Below are positions 12,628 through 25,544 of a DNA stretch of 64,000 bases, in pieces (positions within the stretch are counted from its first letter, which is position 1; the number at the start of each line of letters is the position of its first letter). The DNA comes from Paragordius varius (taxonomy: Eukaryota; Nematomorpha): NCBI GenBank assembly GCA_964247055.1, contig OZ176058.1, forward strand, positions 1,550,001 to 1,614,000, written 5' to 3'. The notes beneath the pieces were generated by a model. It was not told the DNA's origin and ran no database searches. It saw nothing but the letters and a program-made list of their open reading frames with translations. The position numbers and the translations under genes were made by a program.

Positions 12628-13745
12628 TATGTCTTAAAATAGTAACTAAACTTATATGGGAATAATTAAGGTTTAAAAAAGTATGGTTATTTTTTAGATA
12701 AAAATATATGTCTTTATTTTTTTACATTCAGTATAATTTCAATTTTTACTGTATTTTTTACGTTTTTTTCCAAAATTTTACTGTAAAAGTTCTTCTTAAA
12801 TATATAATTCTTGGATATTTTTTGCACCAAATATATCGATCATCTAAGTAGGGGTCTCCACAAATAATTTTGCAGGCCGTATTTTAAAAATGTATTGGGA
12901 TTAACAAAAGACTGTAAAAATATTTATTGTAACTTTAGAGCTAGTTTATAACCAAAATTCGGAAGATTTATTTAAAGCTATGTCATAAATAAAATTTAAT
13001 TTTATATTACAATCATATTGGTCATAGCTGTCATCATAAATTTCTTAATTTTTTTTATTATGCATTTCCGTTTAGTATGATTTAAATAACATACAATTGT
13101 GATTATGAAAAATTTAATAATAACCATACTATAAAATTTAAATAATAGTTTATATTTTAAGCAATTAATAAATATTAAGCCTTTTGTCTCGAACGAAATT
13201 GAACTCAGGACCTAATTCCATTTTATAAATTTTATATTAATTTTAATTTTCTCATATAAATTATAATGAATTGAAATCAAATTTGGATAAAATACTTTTT
13301 TTTATAATATATCACTTTATTATGAATATATAAGATGTTGACTTCATTTTAAATGGCCAAAAGATTTATTTTGAATATTGATCAAAAAAATTATATCTGT
13401 TTATATTTTATTTGATGGTAAAACAGAATGAGTATTATTTATCGTTGAATATTAATATATTCCACATTCCCTTAACAACAAAAGATTGGTTTATTTTAAA
13501 ATAACTTGTTCAAAGAGTTTTTCGCAATGGAATAACTAGGAAAACTTGATGGATTTTACTGAATGATGAGTTTATTTTCAGTTTCATGTTGTAAATTCAA
13601 TTATATATTTATTAATGCACATTATTTTATATATTTTTGAAATGCGGCGGTTAAACTGTTGAGCGCAGCCTTACCCTTGTATAGATGGGGAGTATGATAT
13701 CTTTAATATTTTAGGTAAAAATTATTATCTTACAAAGTAATTTTT

Positions 13746-15238
13746 TTTAATATAATGTTTATAGAATTAAAATGTAAGCCTTCAAAGGCTATAACTCTTA
13801 TAAATATTTTTTTGATCACAATCATAGGTACTTACACTAGTCAATATATCTATATATGCACTCGTTTTCTAAATTGCAGACTAAAGAAACTAAAAATTTT
13901 ATGAACACCTAAGCTCGTCCTTAAATTTTCTTTTTAATTAATTTTAATTTTTTTTACCAGCTCAATTCTATATTATATGCTCTCTTTTAATTAATCAGCT
14001 GAATAGGTATATCAATATATTTAAAATGGGGTGCTATATCATTAATGTATTGCTTGATAAATATCGAACTTTAAGAAATAGAACATTTTCTTATTATATA
14101 TATATATGTATTTTTATAGCCATAAATTTTTATAAAAACCAAATAGCCCTATCGATTTACAATAATAAGGCTATGATACCTAAATCTAGATGCATATTTT
14201 AAATTACAATATTTAAACAGCTATATTATTGCTAATATGGGATAAAATTTATTGAATATAATTTTTCCGATCTGATATTTTAAAAATCTACTAATTTAAG
14301 ATTACTATATTTTTGAGCGATCCTCTTGTTTTAGGTAACAAAATATTAATGAACATTTAAACACTCCAATTCATTCAATTAGCATCATCAATCTAATTAA
14401 AAAAGATATTTTTTTAATATTAATCAATTTTTTACTTTTAAGTTGCGTTTTTAAAATTGTATTTTCTTTGTAAATAGTCCAATATTCCTTGATCTCTGAA
14501 AACAAAATAATATTTTTGGATGGCTTTTTATACATTGGTTACACAGCTGAAAATGCATTTGGTTGCAATATACATTAATTCGCATGATTATTTAAATTTT
14601 TTATTAAAAATATTTATCTATTTACTTAATAACAATATATTAATCTTTTTCTATTCCAAAATCTACGTCAAAGTTTTAGAATACCATTTTATTTATCGCG
14701 CAATGTTATTTATATTGTATAAATTGTATATTCAACATAAAGCATAATTTCGTATTAAATTTTTCTTAATTACAAGCAAGCCTCATCTATACCTTTATTA
14801 AGCAAATGCTTATTTTATGATTTGTATTTATTATTAAATTATTATCATAAAATATATGTTTAATACAGGGATGTCATATTTAGTATATTGCTTAAAAAAT
14901 TATTATTATATGGGAATTTTAAATTTAGATAACCCTTAAATTTTTATTACAAAACAATTTTAGCTTATCCCACCTTATTTGGCTTATTGATAAGAAGTTA
15001 CCTACGAATCAGTCTAAGATTGCTGTTTAAAACTTTTTTTATAAAATGGCTAAAATTTTAACAGTAATTGTAATCCTAATAATATTTTAACGTCTTTTAT
15101 TTAGTGAAGAAGCTACCAATTTTTATTAAACACAACCAAAAAAATTATTTTTAAAAAAAATATTATTATTAAAGTTTTTTTTGTAAAAAAAGTTATACTA
15201 AGTCAAAAGACTTTTTTGATAATTTGATTATTCCTTTT
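13746..15238. other. AT-rich stretch without recognised features
   Basis: Both strands read by eye. ORFs up to 75 codons occur but with AT-driven composition (Phe, Ile, Tyr, Lys, Asn), and I see no motif, splice-bounded exon or repeat that I can place. Confidence 0.5.
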
Positions 15239-15246
15239 GTCTTAAA

Positions 15247-15469
15247 CAGTGCTTCCTAACCCTTTGTTCACACCCCATCAAATCGGAAAAAATTAAGCTT
15301 GCGCACGCCCACCTTTTACCTCCAAAAAACACATTAAAAAAGCTATTATATAAATTTAGAACAATGAGATCTATGTACGTATAATTGTTCAAAATCTTTA
15401 TAGAATTCTTACTAATCTATTTGTTTCTGATTTTATTTTAATTGAATCCCCCCCTTTTGGGAACTACTG
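15247..15469. mobile_element. hAT MITE with perfect 8-bp TSD
   Basis: 223 bp. Starts CAGTGCTTCCTAACC and ends TTTTGGGAACTACTG, a typical hAT end pair. Flanked by GTCTTAAA at 15239-15246 and 15470-15477. No ORF. The perfect duplication suggests a young insertion. Confidence 0.88.
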
Positions 15470-16639
15470 GTCTTAAATATAGTTAAGGCTCAAATCTAAA
15501 TGAAACAAAAGTTGATTAACCCATAATTATTTGCTTTGAATATAAAATGTTGTACATTAGAGAGAACAATAGCTATTATAGGCCGTTTTAGTATTTTAAA
15601 TGGCTTGAAATTTTTTCTTTTTAGTATTAATTGAAAATTGAGGAAAATAGTGTGCATTATTAAATATGTAACTAATACGATGAAAGATCTTTATAGGACA
15701 GTTATGGTAAATAAATCCGCCTTTGGCATTTTAAATACTTCGAAATGGCACAGAATAGCTCTCGCGACTGTATATAATATAAACAAATTTTTTTTCAAAC
15801 AAAGCTACATAGAATTATTTTGGTTAATTTTATATGATATTTATTTTATTTAGTTATTAAGTCAGGCTAAATACTTATTGGATCTTTTAAATTTTTATTT
15901 TATTAGAATAACACTGTGACACAACTTTTTCTGGACTCGATTTTCTAAATATTTTCTGATTCCTTATAGTATTGTGATCAGATTTGCGTAAAAATTTTTT
16001 TTACTTACCCAGCTCGTTTTCGAGATATGGGACTTTTTCCATATTTGGATATATCCAAAATTTTCTTGTTTGTAAATATTTTTCGCTATGTAAACAAATA
16101 ATATGTGGCTTACATTAGTATTTTTACAAGAAATTACCAATTTATCTTCAAAATAAAAAAAAAATTTACTCAAAATATCCAATACTTTTTGTTTTAGGGG
16201 GCAAAAACCCTCAAAAATTGGGTAACTTAACATTTTTTCACACAAATATTTTTTATCAATTTATTAAATCAATACAAACTTTATTATATGTTCTTGGATG
16301 TTAATAATGTTTGTTTAAGTATAAATATCACTTTGTAATAGCTTTGTGGACTTTAATTTTTAAAAATAAATTTAATTTTTACAGCTTTTTTGCTGTTTTT
16401 TTATGTAAAAAATTATTTAATTTACTCAGCTGTAAATACTAATTTCATTTTTTCATCTGAAATTTTTAAATATTTACCATATATGATGTGTTCAACAATA
16501 CTATTATGCCTTAAAATAAAATCTTAACCAAGTAATTGTTTATTTTAAAATTTAGGATGACTGACGGTTTGTTATGTTTAAATTGATCTTATATTAGTTG
16601 GCTTATGAAAATATAATATCCTTCTCTCTTACCTTTGGC

Positions 16640-16870
16640 CGATGACAGATTTAATTGAGAAAAAACTATGAACATAGAAAAGCGGATTTATTCCACCCCA
16701 ATAAGTTACACTACATCTCGAAGGTAACAATAACAGGGGTAGACCAACATCTAACTGGAAAAAAACAATAAATAATGATATAAATGTTGCCAACATTGAT
16801 GATAACGCCTGGCAGGATCGCAAATATTACAGACAGCTTCTATACGGATACAATGGCTAGCCATTACACA
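16640..16870 (+). pseudogene. LINE reverse transcriptase C-terminal fragment inside element C
   Basis: Reads EGNNNRGRPTSNWKKTIN, then NDINVANIDDNAWQDRKYY and RQLLYGYNG followed by a stop. GRPxxxW(K)xxI and W..R..(W/Y)R are the usual C-terminus of APE-RT LINEs. The same fragment, complement, is in element C copy 2, so it was captured before the element multiplied. Confidence 0.8.
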
Positions 16871-16949
16871 AAGACGATACGATACGAAAAGCATTTTTTG
16901 CATATTCACCGTCTCTATGAGTGCTTCCTACTCGAACGGCCCAAAAACG

Positions 16950-16969
16950 CCCCCCCCCCCCCCCCCCCC
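16950..16969. repeat. Poly-C tract
   Basis: 20 consecutive C. Copy 2 of element C has only GGGGGC at the same place (complement), so the run expanded after copying. Confidence 0.95.
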
Positions 16970-17128
16970 TCTAAATAGTTTACATAGATTTTTTGCTGTG
17001 AGATACAATATTTTTACCCGTGTAATAAGCGAAAAAAAGAATTTATTATAGCATAAAAAATTATATATATCGTGTATAAAATATATTGCATTATATATAG
17101 TTTTAAAACCATGTTGCATTAATATTTA

Positions 17129-18234
17129 GGGCCATGTGAATGAGCCAATTTTCAACCTCATTCACCTGGATTATGGATTATGAGGAAGCATATGTTTGAG
17201 GGAGGTGATTGAGTTTTTGAGGTGGGAGTTTTGAAAATTTTTATCAGTATGATGGATAACAGTTCTACACGCTATTTAGGTTATTTTGTTCAAATAATTT
17301 ATAGCATCCATCTTTATCCGTAAATAAATTTAGCAATGGCGAAGGCCTGTTTTGTATTTTTATCAATATGATGAAAACAGTTACACGCGATTTATATGGG
17401 GGTCTTATTAAAAAGTTTTGTTTAAATAATTTCTAGATATCTGTGCCTCTTTATGAATCCTAAAAATAAATTCAGCAATAACGAAAAGCTTAAGGTCTGG
17501 GAGGCTTTAGCCGAAGAAATGATCAATATTTAAATATTTATAAAATATATTCATTTATTGTGTAAAAATAAATTATTAATAAAATTGTCAAATTAAATCG
17601 TTTCTTGATGTCTGATCTTCTGATATAAAGTTTGCTAACTCATTTTCGTCAATGTTACCTATCGCTTTTATGGAAATATGTATTACCGAATACTCCGATT
17701 ATCATTAGTAAGTAGCAGAGTTTCATGTCTAAAATAAACCAAATTTAAAAATACTCGATAGTATTCCTGATGATTTTACCATTTAGAATGGTTTCAAGTG
17801 AGGAAAAAATTATATAATGACATATTCTAAATTCTTGAAAAAACATATCAGTAGTTATACAAAGCTTTTCTAAATATTCAGTTGAACTTGCTTATAAACT
17901 TCAACTAACTACCATTTCTTGCCTAAATATATAAAATTAAAGCACTAAAACATTATAACCTTTAGTAAGCATCTGCCCGAAAAATATTTTTTGATACATG
18001 TCCAAAATTTCCATAACCTACCATATACATATATTAAATTTACTTAATTTAGGCTAATAGAGTTTTCAGATTCCAAAAATTCTTCCCAGTTCTCGAGATA
18101 TCGGCTTTTGTAAAAACCTTAACCCTGAACCAGGATTAAAAATTCTTCCATCTCAACAGGATGAGGAAGGCTCATTCACTCGGATTATTAAAAGTGGTAA
18201 ATGAGCCGGCTCAACTGGCTCATTCACATGGCCT
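17129..18234. mobile_element. PIF/Harbinger-like non-autonomous element
   Basis: 1106 bp. Left end GGGCCATGTGAATGAGCCA, right end TGGCTCATTCACATGGCCT (complement differs only at the outermost base). TTA lies on both sides (17126-17128, 18235-18237). Family knowledge: TTA/TAA duplication and GGGC-starting ends fit PIF/Harbinger. No transposase seen. Nested in element C copy 1. Confidence 0.75.
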
Positions 18235-19159
18235 TTAGATGAAAGCATTCACAACCAAGATAATATACATTTTTAGCGTAACAAGGACAAAGGTGTATTA
18301 TGCACTAAGGTAAGAGAGAAGGATAATATTATATTTTCATAAGCTAACTAATATAAGGTAAATTATTAAACAAAAAAACCCGACTATCATCCTACATGGT
18401 TAGCATTATATTTTAAGGCATAAAATTTAGTATTCTTGAATACATCATCCAGGTATCCAGAAAAGGGTGTGACAGGCTTGCTCCTTACCGTCACTGTATA
18501 TGGTAAATATTCAAAAATTTCAGATGAAAAAATGAAATTTGTATTTACAGCTGAGTAAATTAAATAATTTTTTACATAAAAAAAACAGCAAAAAAGCTGT
18601 AAAAATTAAATTTATTTTTAAAAATTAAAGTCCACAAAGCTATTACAAAGTGATATTTATACTTAAACAAACATTATTAACATCCAAGAACATATAATAA
18701 AGTTTGTATTGATTTAATAAATTGATAAAAAATATTTGTGTGAAAAAATGTTAAGTTACCCAATTTTTGAGGGTTTTTGCCCCCTAAAACAAAAAGTATT
18801 GGATATTTTGAGTAAATTTTTTTTTTATTTTGAAGATAAATTGGTAATTTCTTGTAAAAATACTTATGTAAGCCACATATTATTTGTTTACATAGCGAAA
18901 AATATTTACAAACAAGATAATTTTGGATATGTCCAAATATGGAAAAAGTCCCATATCTCGAAAACGACCTGGGTAAGTAAAAAAATTTTTTACGCAAATC
19001 TGATCACAATACTTTAAGGAATCAAAAAATATTTAGAAAATCGAGTCCAGAAAATTGACCCCATATTTTGTTAATTGTAAAAGATTAAAAAATTAAATTT
19101 TAATTTGATTCTATAATATATTATAACAATATCAACCTAATGTGTTCAATGAACATCTA

Positions 19160-21529
19160 GACCCATGTTCGGGTAAGTATTACTTACGTCCTTATGCTTA
19201 AATCCTTATGCTTACGTCCTTATGCTTAAATCCTTATGCTTACGTCCTTATGCTTACATTTTTGAATAAATATCATACATTTATCATAAGTCTGCTCCTA
19301 GTAGACTTATTAAAATTTCAAAGTGGCATCTTTAAAAATATTGCAAATTTTTTAATTCTGTAAATTGGAGGATATAAACTAAAGTATATTTAACAAATAA
19401 TATATAGGTTTGGGTAATGTTGCTTCAATCTTACGATACTAAAAGGGGTTTACATAACCCCTGTTAAAAATGGATAAATTTTAAAACATGCATGCAAAAT
19501 CGAAAGTTTTCTAGAAGAAATAGGAACACATTTTATCAAACTATATTTTTTAGATTTATTTGAGTCATAAATCGAAGTATTTGCATATATTGTGAAATAA
19601 GAAAATTTACCCAGTTTTTAAATTCTTAAATTGGAGGATAGAAAATGATGTATATATAACAAATTATTTTTAGGTTTTATAAATTGGAATAATCTCATAA
19701 AAATCCAAATTTTTTTAGAATGTATGCAATTGATTTAATTATATTTTTTAGATTTTGATGTCATGGCGATTATCTGCGCACTTTTTACATTTTGAGGATG
19801 AAGCATTGAAGAATCTACCCATTTTATTGGATTTTCATTAAATTTTTACTATTAAATATATAAAATTGTATATTTATATTTATTGACAATAAATATATGA
19901 TATTACTATATCTTTTCACGTTGCAAGCGTCTAAAAATCATTTCAATTCACAGTGCACAAAATCGGAGGCTATAAAAAATATCCTGATGAATCAAATATA
20001 TTGCATATTAGGAATATCATGGTGCTTTTGGTTTTAGGTCTAACAATTTCGTGGTAATTATTCCTTATCGAAAGGTTGTAAATTAGGCAAACTTATTTGA
20101 AGTCTACGCTTAAAATTATAAACTTTACTTTGGTTTTCAAATATAGTTCATAATTTAATATATTTTTAAAATCATTAAACTTTCACCAAAATTTTAGACC
20201 CTTAAATATTTCTCCAAATTTAAAGCAAAAGCCAATCAAAATTTTGAAGTGATGAAATGTTAAGCATCATCAAATTATATATAAAAAGTGTTTATGTGAT
20301 ATCTTAAAGCATCATAAAATACGATTGCCAAAATTAGAAAAAAATCTATTATATTGTCAAATTCTAGTTTATATAAAAAAAATGTATCGCTCATCGGCTT
20401 TTTTTAAAAAACTGGCCCATTTTAGAGAAGTCCAAAAAGTTCGACTTTTAAAGCCTATGCTTAAAATTGTAAATTTCATTTTGGTTTGGAATAGAGTTCA
20501 TGTCATAATATAATGATATTTTTAAAGGGAAGCATTTAGCTTTCACCAAAAATTAAAAATTTTCCTGATTTGCAACCTTTCGATAAGGAATAATTACCAC
20601 GAAATTGGATATAACTCTAAATTATTCGTTAGACCTAAACCAAAAGCACCATGATATTCCTAATATGCAATATATTTGATTCATCAGGATATTTTTTATA
20701 GCCTCCGATTTTGTGCACTGTGGATTGAAATGATTTTTAGACGCTTGCAACGTGAAAAGATATAGTAATATTATATATTTATTGTCAATAAATATAAATA
20801 TACAAATTTATATATTTAATAGTAAAAATTTAATGAAAATCCAATAAAATGGGTAGATCCTTCAATGCTTCATCCTCAAAATGTAAAAAGTGCGCAGATA
20901 ATCGCCATGACATCAAAATCTAAAAAATATAGTTAAATCAATTGCATACATTCTAAAAAAAATTTGGATTTTTATGAGATTATTCCAATTTATAAAACCT
21001 AAAAATAATTTGTTATATATACATCATTTACTATCCTCCAATTTAAAGAATTTAAAAACTGGGTAGATTTTCTTATTTCACAATATATGCAAATACTTCG
21101 ATTTATGACTCAAATAAATCTAAAAAATATAGTTTGATAAAATGTGTTCATATTTCTTCTAGAAAACTTTCGATTTTGCATGCATGTTTTAAAATTTATC
21201 CATTTTTAACAGGGGTTATGTAAACCCCTTTAAGTATCGTAAGATTGAAGCAACATTACCCAAACCTATATATTATTTGTTAAATATACTTTAGTTTATA
21301 TCCTCCAATTAACAGAATTAAAAAATTCGCAATATTTTTAAAGTTATGCCACTTTGAAATTTTAATAAGTCTATGATATTTATTCAAAAATGTAAGCTTA
21401 AGGACGTAAGCATAAGGATTTAAGAATAAGGATGTAAGCATAAGGATTAAGCATAAGGATTAAGCATAAGGATGTAAGCATAAGGATTTAAGCATAAGGA
21501 CGTAAGTAATACTTACCCGAACATGGGTC
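19160..21529. mobile_element. Element B foldback (two arms)
   Basis: Left arm 19160-20093 is the complement of most of the right arm 20386-21529. The outer ends are GACCCATGTTCGGGTAAG and its inverse, each next to the 14-bp repeat array. The trinucleotide CTA flanks both sides. Between the arms a shorter forward fragment of the right arm's head (20100-20230) is repeated. Non-coding. Confidence 0.8.
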
Positions 21530-22955
21530 CTAGTCTTTGTATAACTATTAGACCGATTATATTATAAGTGAAACCCGGATTAAAACCAAATTGAATCCGG
21601 TTTTATTTTGTAACAATCAAATTCTTGTTAAAAATCATCAGGATTTTAAAATTTATTTTTAGTCTTTACTATAAAGTTTAAATTTCGCGATAAACTTAAA
21701 TACATTTTAAAAAACGAAATGGCCAATATGGCTCTCTAATGCCTACTTTTTATAAAAAAAATAATTAAAATTTTCAATTTCCCTAAATGATAATCTCGAT
21801 AGTTAAGCCAAAAAATAGCACTTTTATATACATATCAAATATTTTTAAGAGTGCACACATAATGTACTACCTTTCAAAACAATTAAACCTTACATAACAT
21901 AATTAATGATTTATTGCATCATTCTAAAGCTAATGTTCTTTTTGAAAACATAAAAATTTGAACTTTGCCTTTTTTGAACTGTTGAATAAACAGCTATAAT
22001 CATAATTAATTATTTTCGGTTTCAAGTTTTTTAAAAGTATCGAAATGTATGTTAAAAATCAAAAATATTTTGTCCTTTTGTTTTACATCTATTTATATTT
22101 ATGTACTCTAACCCAACTGTCTGGTGGTGTTACCACTCGTAATTTCAACAAACTAAATGGTAACTTATATGTTTAGATATGTTTGTAAATACAGTAACGA
22201 AAGCTATTTAAAACTTCCTGACTTTTTTCGCTTTTTGTCTGCTATCACATATTGGGTCATCTTAGAGCTCATCATAAATATACACAGTTTTGAGAGTTAT
22301 TTTAGATAATATCTTATAATCAAACATTCTTCTCATGTATTAGAGCTTAAGGTTTCTATAGTTTTGTAATTCCAGGAGGCACAGCTCCAATGAACGTAGC
22401 ATGTGCGAAAAAACAAATTTTAGTCATTATTAAACAAACAAATTAATGTTGTAAAATAATAGTAATTAATTAATTTCAACATCTTTTTTGTTTTTACCCA
22501 TATACTACCATATATTGCCAATGATCAAATAGGCAAGGATGAATATGCATACTGTAAGCAAATTGGCATATTATTTGAACGTATGTTGACATGTAAGAAA
22601 ATTGTTTTTATACGTGGTTACATTAAATAAAAATAGTGACAAAAATACAGTACTTATGTAACTAAAAAACAAAAATTCTCATACATGACACCACAAATGA
22701 AATTTAAATAATCATTTAAAATAATAAAACGGGTGGATAATGCTAGTTACTATAAATTATATAGTATTTATCAAATGAATCACAATAGCAAACAAAATTT
22801 AAAAACCTGAGATGGATAATGGAAAAGCTAATCTTTAATTAATATAGAAAATATTTGACATATTTTAACTCGAAAACTTGACCCAGGACTAACCATATTT
22901 AAGCTTTTTACATAATTTTTCAATCAGTTTAATCATTTTTTTAATAATCTGTTAG
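21530..22955 (+). other. AT-rich stretch upstream of the unknown terminal exon
   Basis: No recognised mobile element. One splice-like pocket at about 22378 (CCAG then GAGGCACAGCTCCAATG) faintly resembles the start of the 22956 exon (GGTACAGTTCCGATG). It may be a duplicated exon head, but support is weak. No signal-peptide exon was found. Confidence 0.35.
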
Positions 22956-23236
22956 GGTACAGTTCCGATGTCGCACATAGAAAGCACAAAAATAAGCGAA
23001 AACACTCTAAACATCAACCAACTAATTTCCACAATTCGACCTTAAATGTTAATCCAAATTCAAGCAAACCAGAAAATAATAATAATATTTCCGTGTGGAA
23101 TCGATTTATGTTTTTCGTCCCTACTGGCATAAATATTACTGAAAGTCTAACAAAAGATGCAAAAAATCAATCTATGACTGTAGGCAATATCATAAATAAT
23201 TTGATTGACAAAACGTGGCAAATAATATCAAACTAA
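22956..23236 (+). CDS. Terminal exon of an unknown gene (family X, member 1)
   Basis: Function not recognised. After a good acceptor (TTTTTTTAATAATCTGTTAG) the frame runs 93 codons to TAA at 23234, entering with two bases (intron phase 1). It reads GYSSDVAHRKHKNKRKHSKH (basic, His/Lys-rich), an Asn/Ser-rich linker, SVWNRFMFFVPTGINITES, and ends SMTVGNIINNLIDKTWQIIS. AATAAA follows at 23242. The composition is richer in GC and less repetitive than the flanks. The C-terminal motif and entry phase match the minus-strand exon at 27842-28152, so the two look like paralogs. Upstream exons were not located. Could be a pseudogene fragment. Confidence 0.55.
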
Positions 23237-23380
23237 CTTAAAATAAAAAAACATTGTGGTTTGATATTTCATTCATTTTAAAGATATGATTTATTTTATT
23301 TATTATAATAAATGGTATGGCAATTTAGTCACAACCAATAGTATATAAATCAAAGAGATATTTATATATTAGGCAAAACT

Positions 23381-23593
23381 TTAACAATTTATTATAACAG
23401 TTGTAAAATCCGTAAGATAACGATAATCGAAAATCAAATGGAAAATTAATTGAAAATTATATTTACTAACTGAAATGGGATTGAAACCCTGTCCAAAGTA
23501 ATCGCAGAGTTTCGTCTTGCTATTCATCAGTATGACACAACTATATGACTTGGAATTTTCACACATCAATTTCCTTATATCCAACTTTGCCAT
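23381..23593 (-). CDS. Unrecognised short ORF, possible exon
   Basis: First 40 residues (MAKLDIRKLMCENSKSYSCV, MNSKTKLCDYFGQGFNPIS) have a mixed, cysteine-containing composition unlike the surrounding AT-driven ORFs. The last 30 residues look like random AT-rich sequence. A donor such as GTTAGTAAAT after about residue 42 would make it a 5' coding exon. No domain recognised; may be chance. Confidence 0.2.
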   Translation of the reverse strand: MAKLDIRKLMCENSKSYSCVILMNSKTKLCDYFGQGFNPISVSKYNFQLIFHLIFDYRYLTDFTTVIINC

Positions 23594-24079
23594 TTTTTTA
23601 TAATTATGCTTTTTAAATTAAATTTAATTGACATTCATGAAAATTAAATAAAAATAGAGAATAAACTAAAAATTCACTATCTAGTATAGAATTTAGGGAT
23701 TTAATAGAAATCAATTTAACAACTAAGAAGACTCTATTTTGTTAAAAAACATAAGATAAAGATGATATTGTAAAGGGAAATGACGGGTTGATTATGTTTT
23801 GTAATAACAGTTATTATATCCGTAATGATAAACTAAAATTTTAGGTAAAAAAATTTGAAGCTTCTTTCTATAAAGTTTTTCTTTCAATGTTGTTACAAAT
23901 TGTATTCTATGGCTTTAATTAATCTGCAAGTTAGCACGCAGTTCGGTAACATATTATAATAATAATATATTTATAAAATGTAGAAAATAGTTATAAAAAT
24001 GCGATATCTAACAATTACCAAATACTAGGATAGCATAACATAAAGTGTATATAGAGATAAAGAGAGTAATATTGATACA

Positions 24080-24341
24080 ATAAAAATTGAAATTATACGG
24101 ACTAAACGTTAATATAAAAGGATATTTTTTTTTCAAAAGGCAACCATACTATTTTAAACCATAATTTTTACATAACATATACCATTGTAAAATAGATAAT
24201 TGTGTAACCAAAATTTATCTTATTTTATATTTTCAGTTTACAACAGTTTTTTATTTAAAACAAGATTTAAAAAGATGGTTTTCCGAAAATTTTTTTGTCT
24301 TCATATGTTTCCATTTAATCCGTATAATTAAGATTTTTACT
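24080..24341. mobile_element. Palindromic MITE 'a' (copy 4), outside repeat A
   Basis: Left arm AAAAATTGAAATTATACGGA, right arm ATCCGTATAATTAAGATTTT. Shows that the MITE moves independently of repeat A. Confidence 0.7.
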
Positions 24342-25544
24342 GTAAATTAAAGTTTTACCGCTAAGAATATTATGATAAAATGAAATCAAAAAATAATTAC
24401 GTATAAAAATTATGTGCTTTCTAATTAAAAATCTATAAATTATTATTATATTAAATTTAAGTTTTTTAACATCATGATCTTTTGATATAATTTTAACCCC
24501 GGGACCATTTATAAATTAATAATTAAAAAAACTTAAACATTAAAAATTAAAAATATGAAATCTTTAGCGTATGATACAAACTTTTTTCAATATACTGTAA
24601 AATTGGAAAAAATCTTCATCTCAAACTTTTTCGCCGCCATTTTTTCTTTAATTTAAATCAAAACTCAAATAACTGCATATTATGGTTAAAAAATATTAAT
24701 AATTTAAATTGGAAAGTTTTTGATTGCTTACCTACAATCATTATTTACTTATTTTAATATCAGCTGTTTGTTTCAATCTTTTGGAGCATCTTATCAAAAT
24801 TCTAGAAATAATTTAATTTAATACAAGAGAATAGAGATTTAAAACAGTAGTATCTTCTAATTAAGTATTGGTCCAAGACGACCATGTCGAGGACAAAGAA
24901 ATACAAATATAATGAAGTGTTAACTTCAATATCAACTCACCAATCTCGTAACAGCTATTTGTTTGAAAGATAAATCTTACTACTTATTCTGTTTTATGTG
25001 TACATTTTTAGTCAAGCGAATAAAAAATCAGATTTCAATGTTATTTCTCAACACGATACAACCCATTTATTTCATTTTTTGATACACATTGAGGTCTTTG
25101 GGAGACCCCATGCCTGTTTATATAATAATATGGAACAAATCAACACCATTGCGAATTTTGCATTTATGTAACATTTTGCACCGAAATATAAAAAAAATAT
25201 TTAAAATATGGATAAATCGTAAGGTAAAAATATGTGTGCATGAGCTATAAATATGTATGATGCAATTTAAACCACTTTTTATGTTTAAATCAATGTTAGA
25301 TGTAATAATAAAAATTAGCCTTACTATTAGCGCTAGAATCAGGGAAGTAGTTTTAAATTTTTTTTCAAAACCAATAATTCAAATATTTTGGCGTATTTAT
25401 ATAATTTATTAGGAAAACATAAAACAATTATAATTTTTTGTAAACTTTTAAATTTTGACTATAATTTTAGGTTATCTCATAAATACTATGAAATAACCTA
25501 TCTCTTTATTATAGATACTATTTATACATAATTATATAAAATAT
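24342..25544. other. AT-rich stretch without recognised features
   Basis: No coding motif. A moderately GC-richer spot at about 24870-24900 (CCAAGACGACCATGTCGAGG) stays open only briefly and is not assigned. Confidence 0.45.

Larger units (their letters stand above)
11263..12750. mobile_element. Palindromic MITE 'a' (copy 3), split
   Basis: Left half 11263-11419 and right half 12628-12750, separated by element B. The right half still contains CTTATATGGGAATAATTAAG and CAGTATAATTTCAATTTTTA. Confidence 0.65.
10545..13745 (+). repeat. Repeat A (copy 3), interrupted by element B
   Basis: Same block order as copy 2: duplicated head (10560-10850), MITE 'a' from 11263, ACTCAGGACCTAATTCCATT at about 13205, tail with GCAATGGAATAACTAGG and AAACTGTTGAGCGC. 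Between about 11420 and 12627 a 1.2-kb element B replaces the middle of the MITE. Confidence 0.75.
15911..19061. mobile_element. Foldback element C (copy 1), carrying a LINE tail and a nested element
   Basis: Inverted arms of about 700 bp (15911-16632 and 18312-19061) share GTTTTCGAGATATGGGAC, GGGCAAAAACCCTC and GCTTTTTTGCTGTTTT. The outer ends differ: ACACTGTGACACAAC at left and the inverse of GGGTCAATTTTCTGG at right. The centre holds a LINE 3' fragment, a 20-bp poly-C and a Harbinger-like insertion. The whole copy is inverted relative to copy 2. No clear TSD here. Confidence 0.8.

Noticed and set aside
16784-17119. ORFs over the poly-C/poly-G run giving Pro- or Gly-rich tails
   Set aside because: Low-complexity artefact of the 20-bp C tract.
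15964-19017. 93-codon ORF present twice (15964-16245 minus, 18736-19017 plus), almost identical
   Set aside because: The two are the inverted arms of foldback element C, so identity comes from copying. The reverse strand is open too, copy 2 of the element has lost it, and composition is AT-driven.
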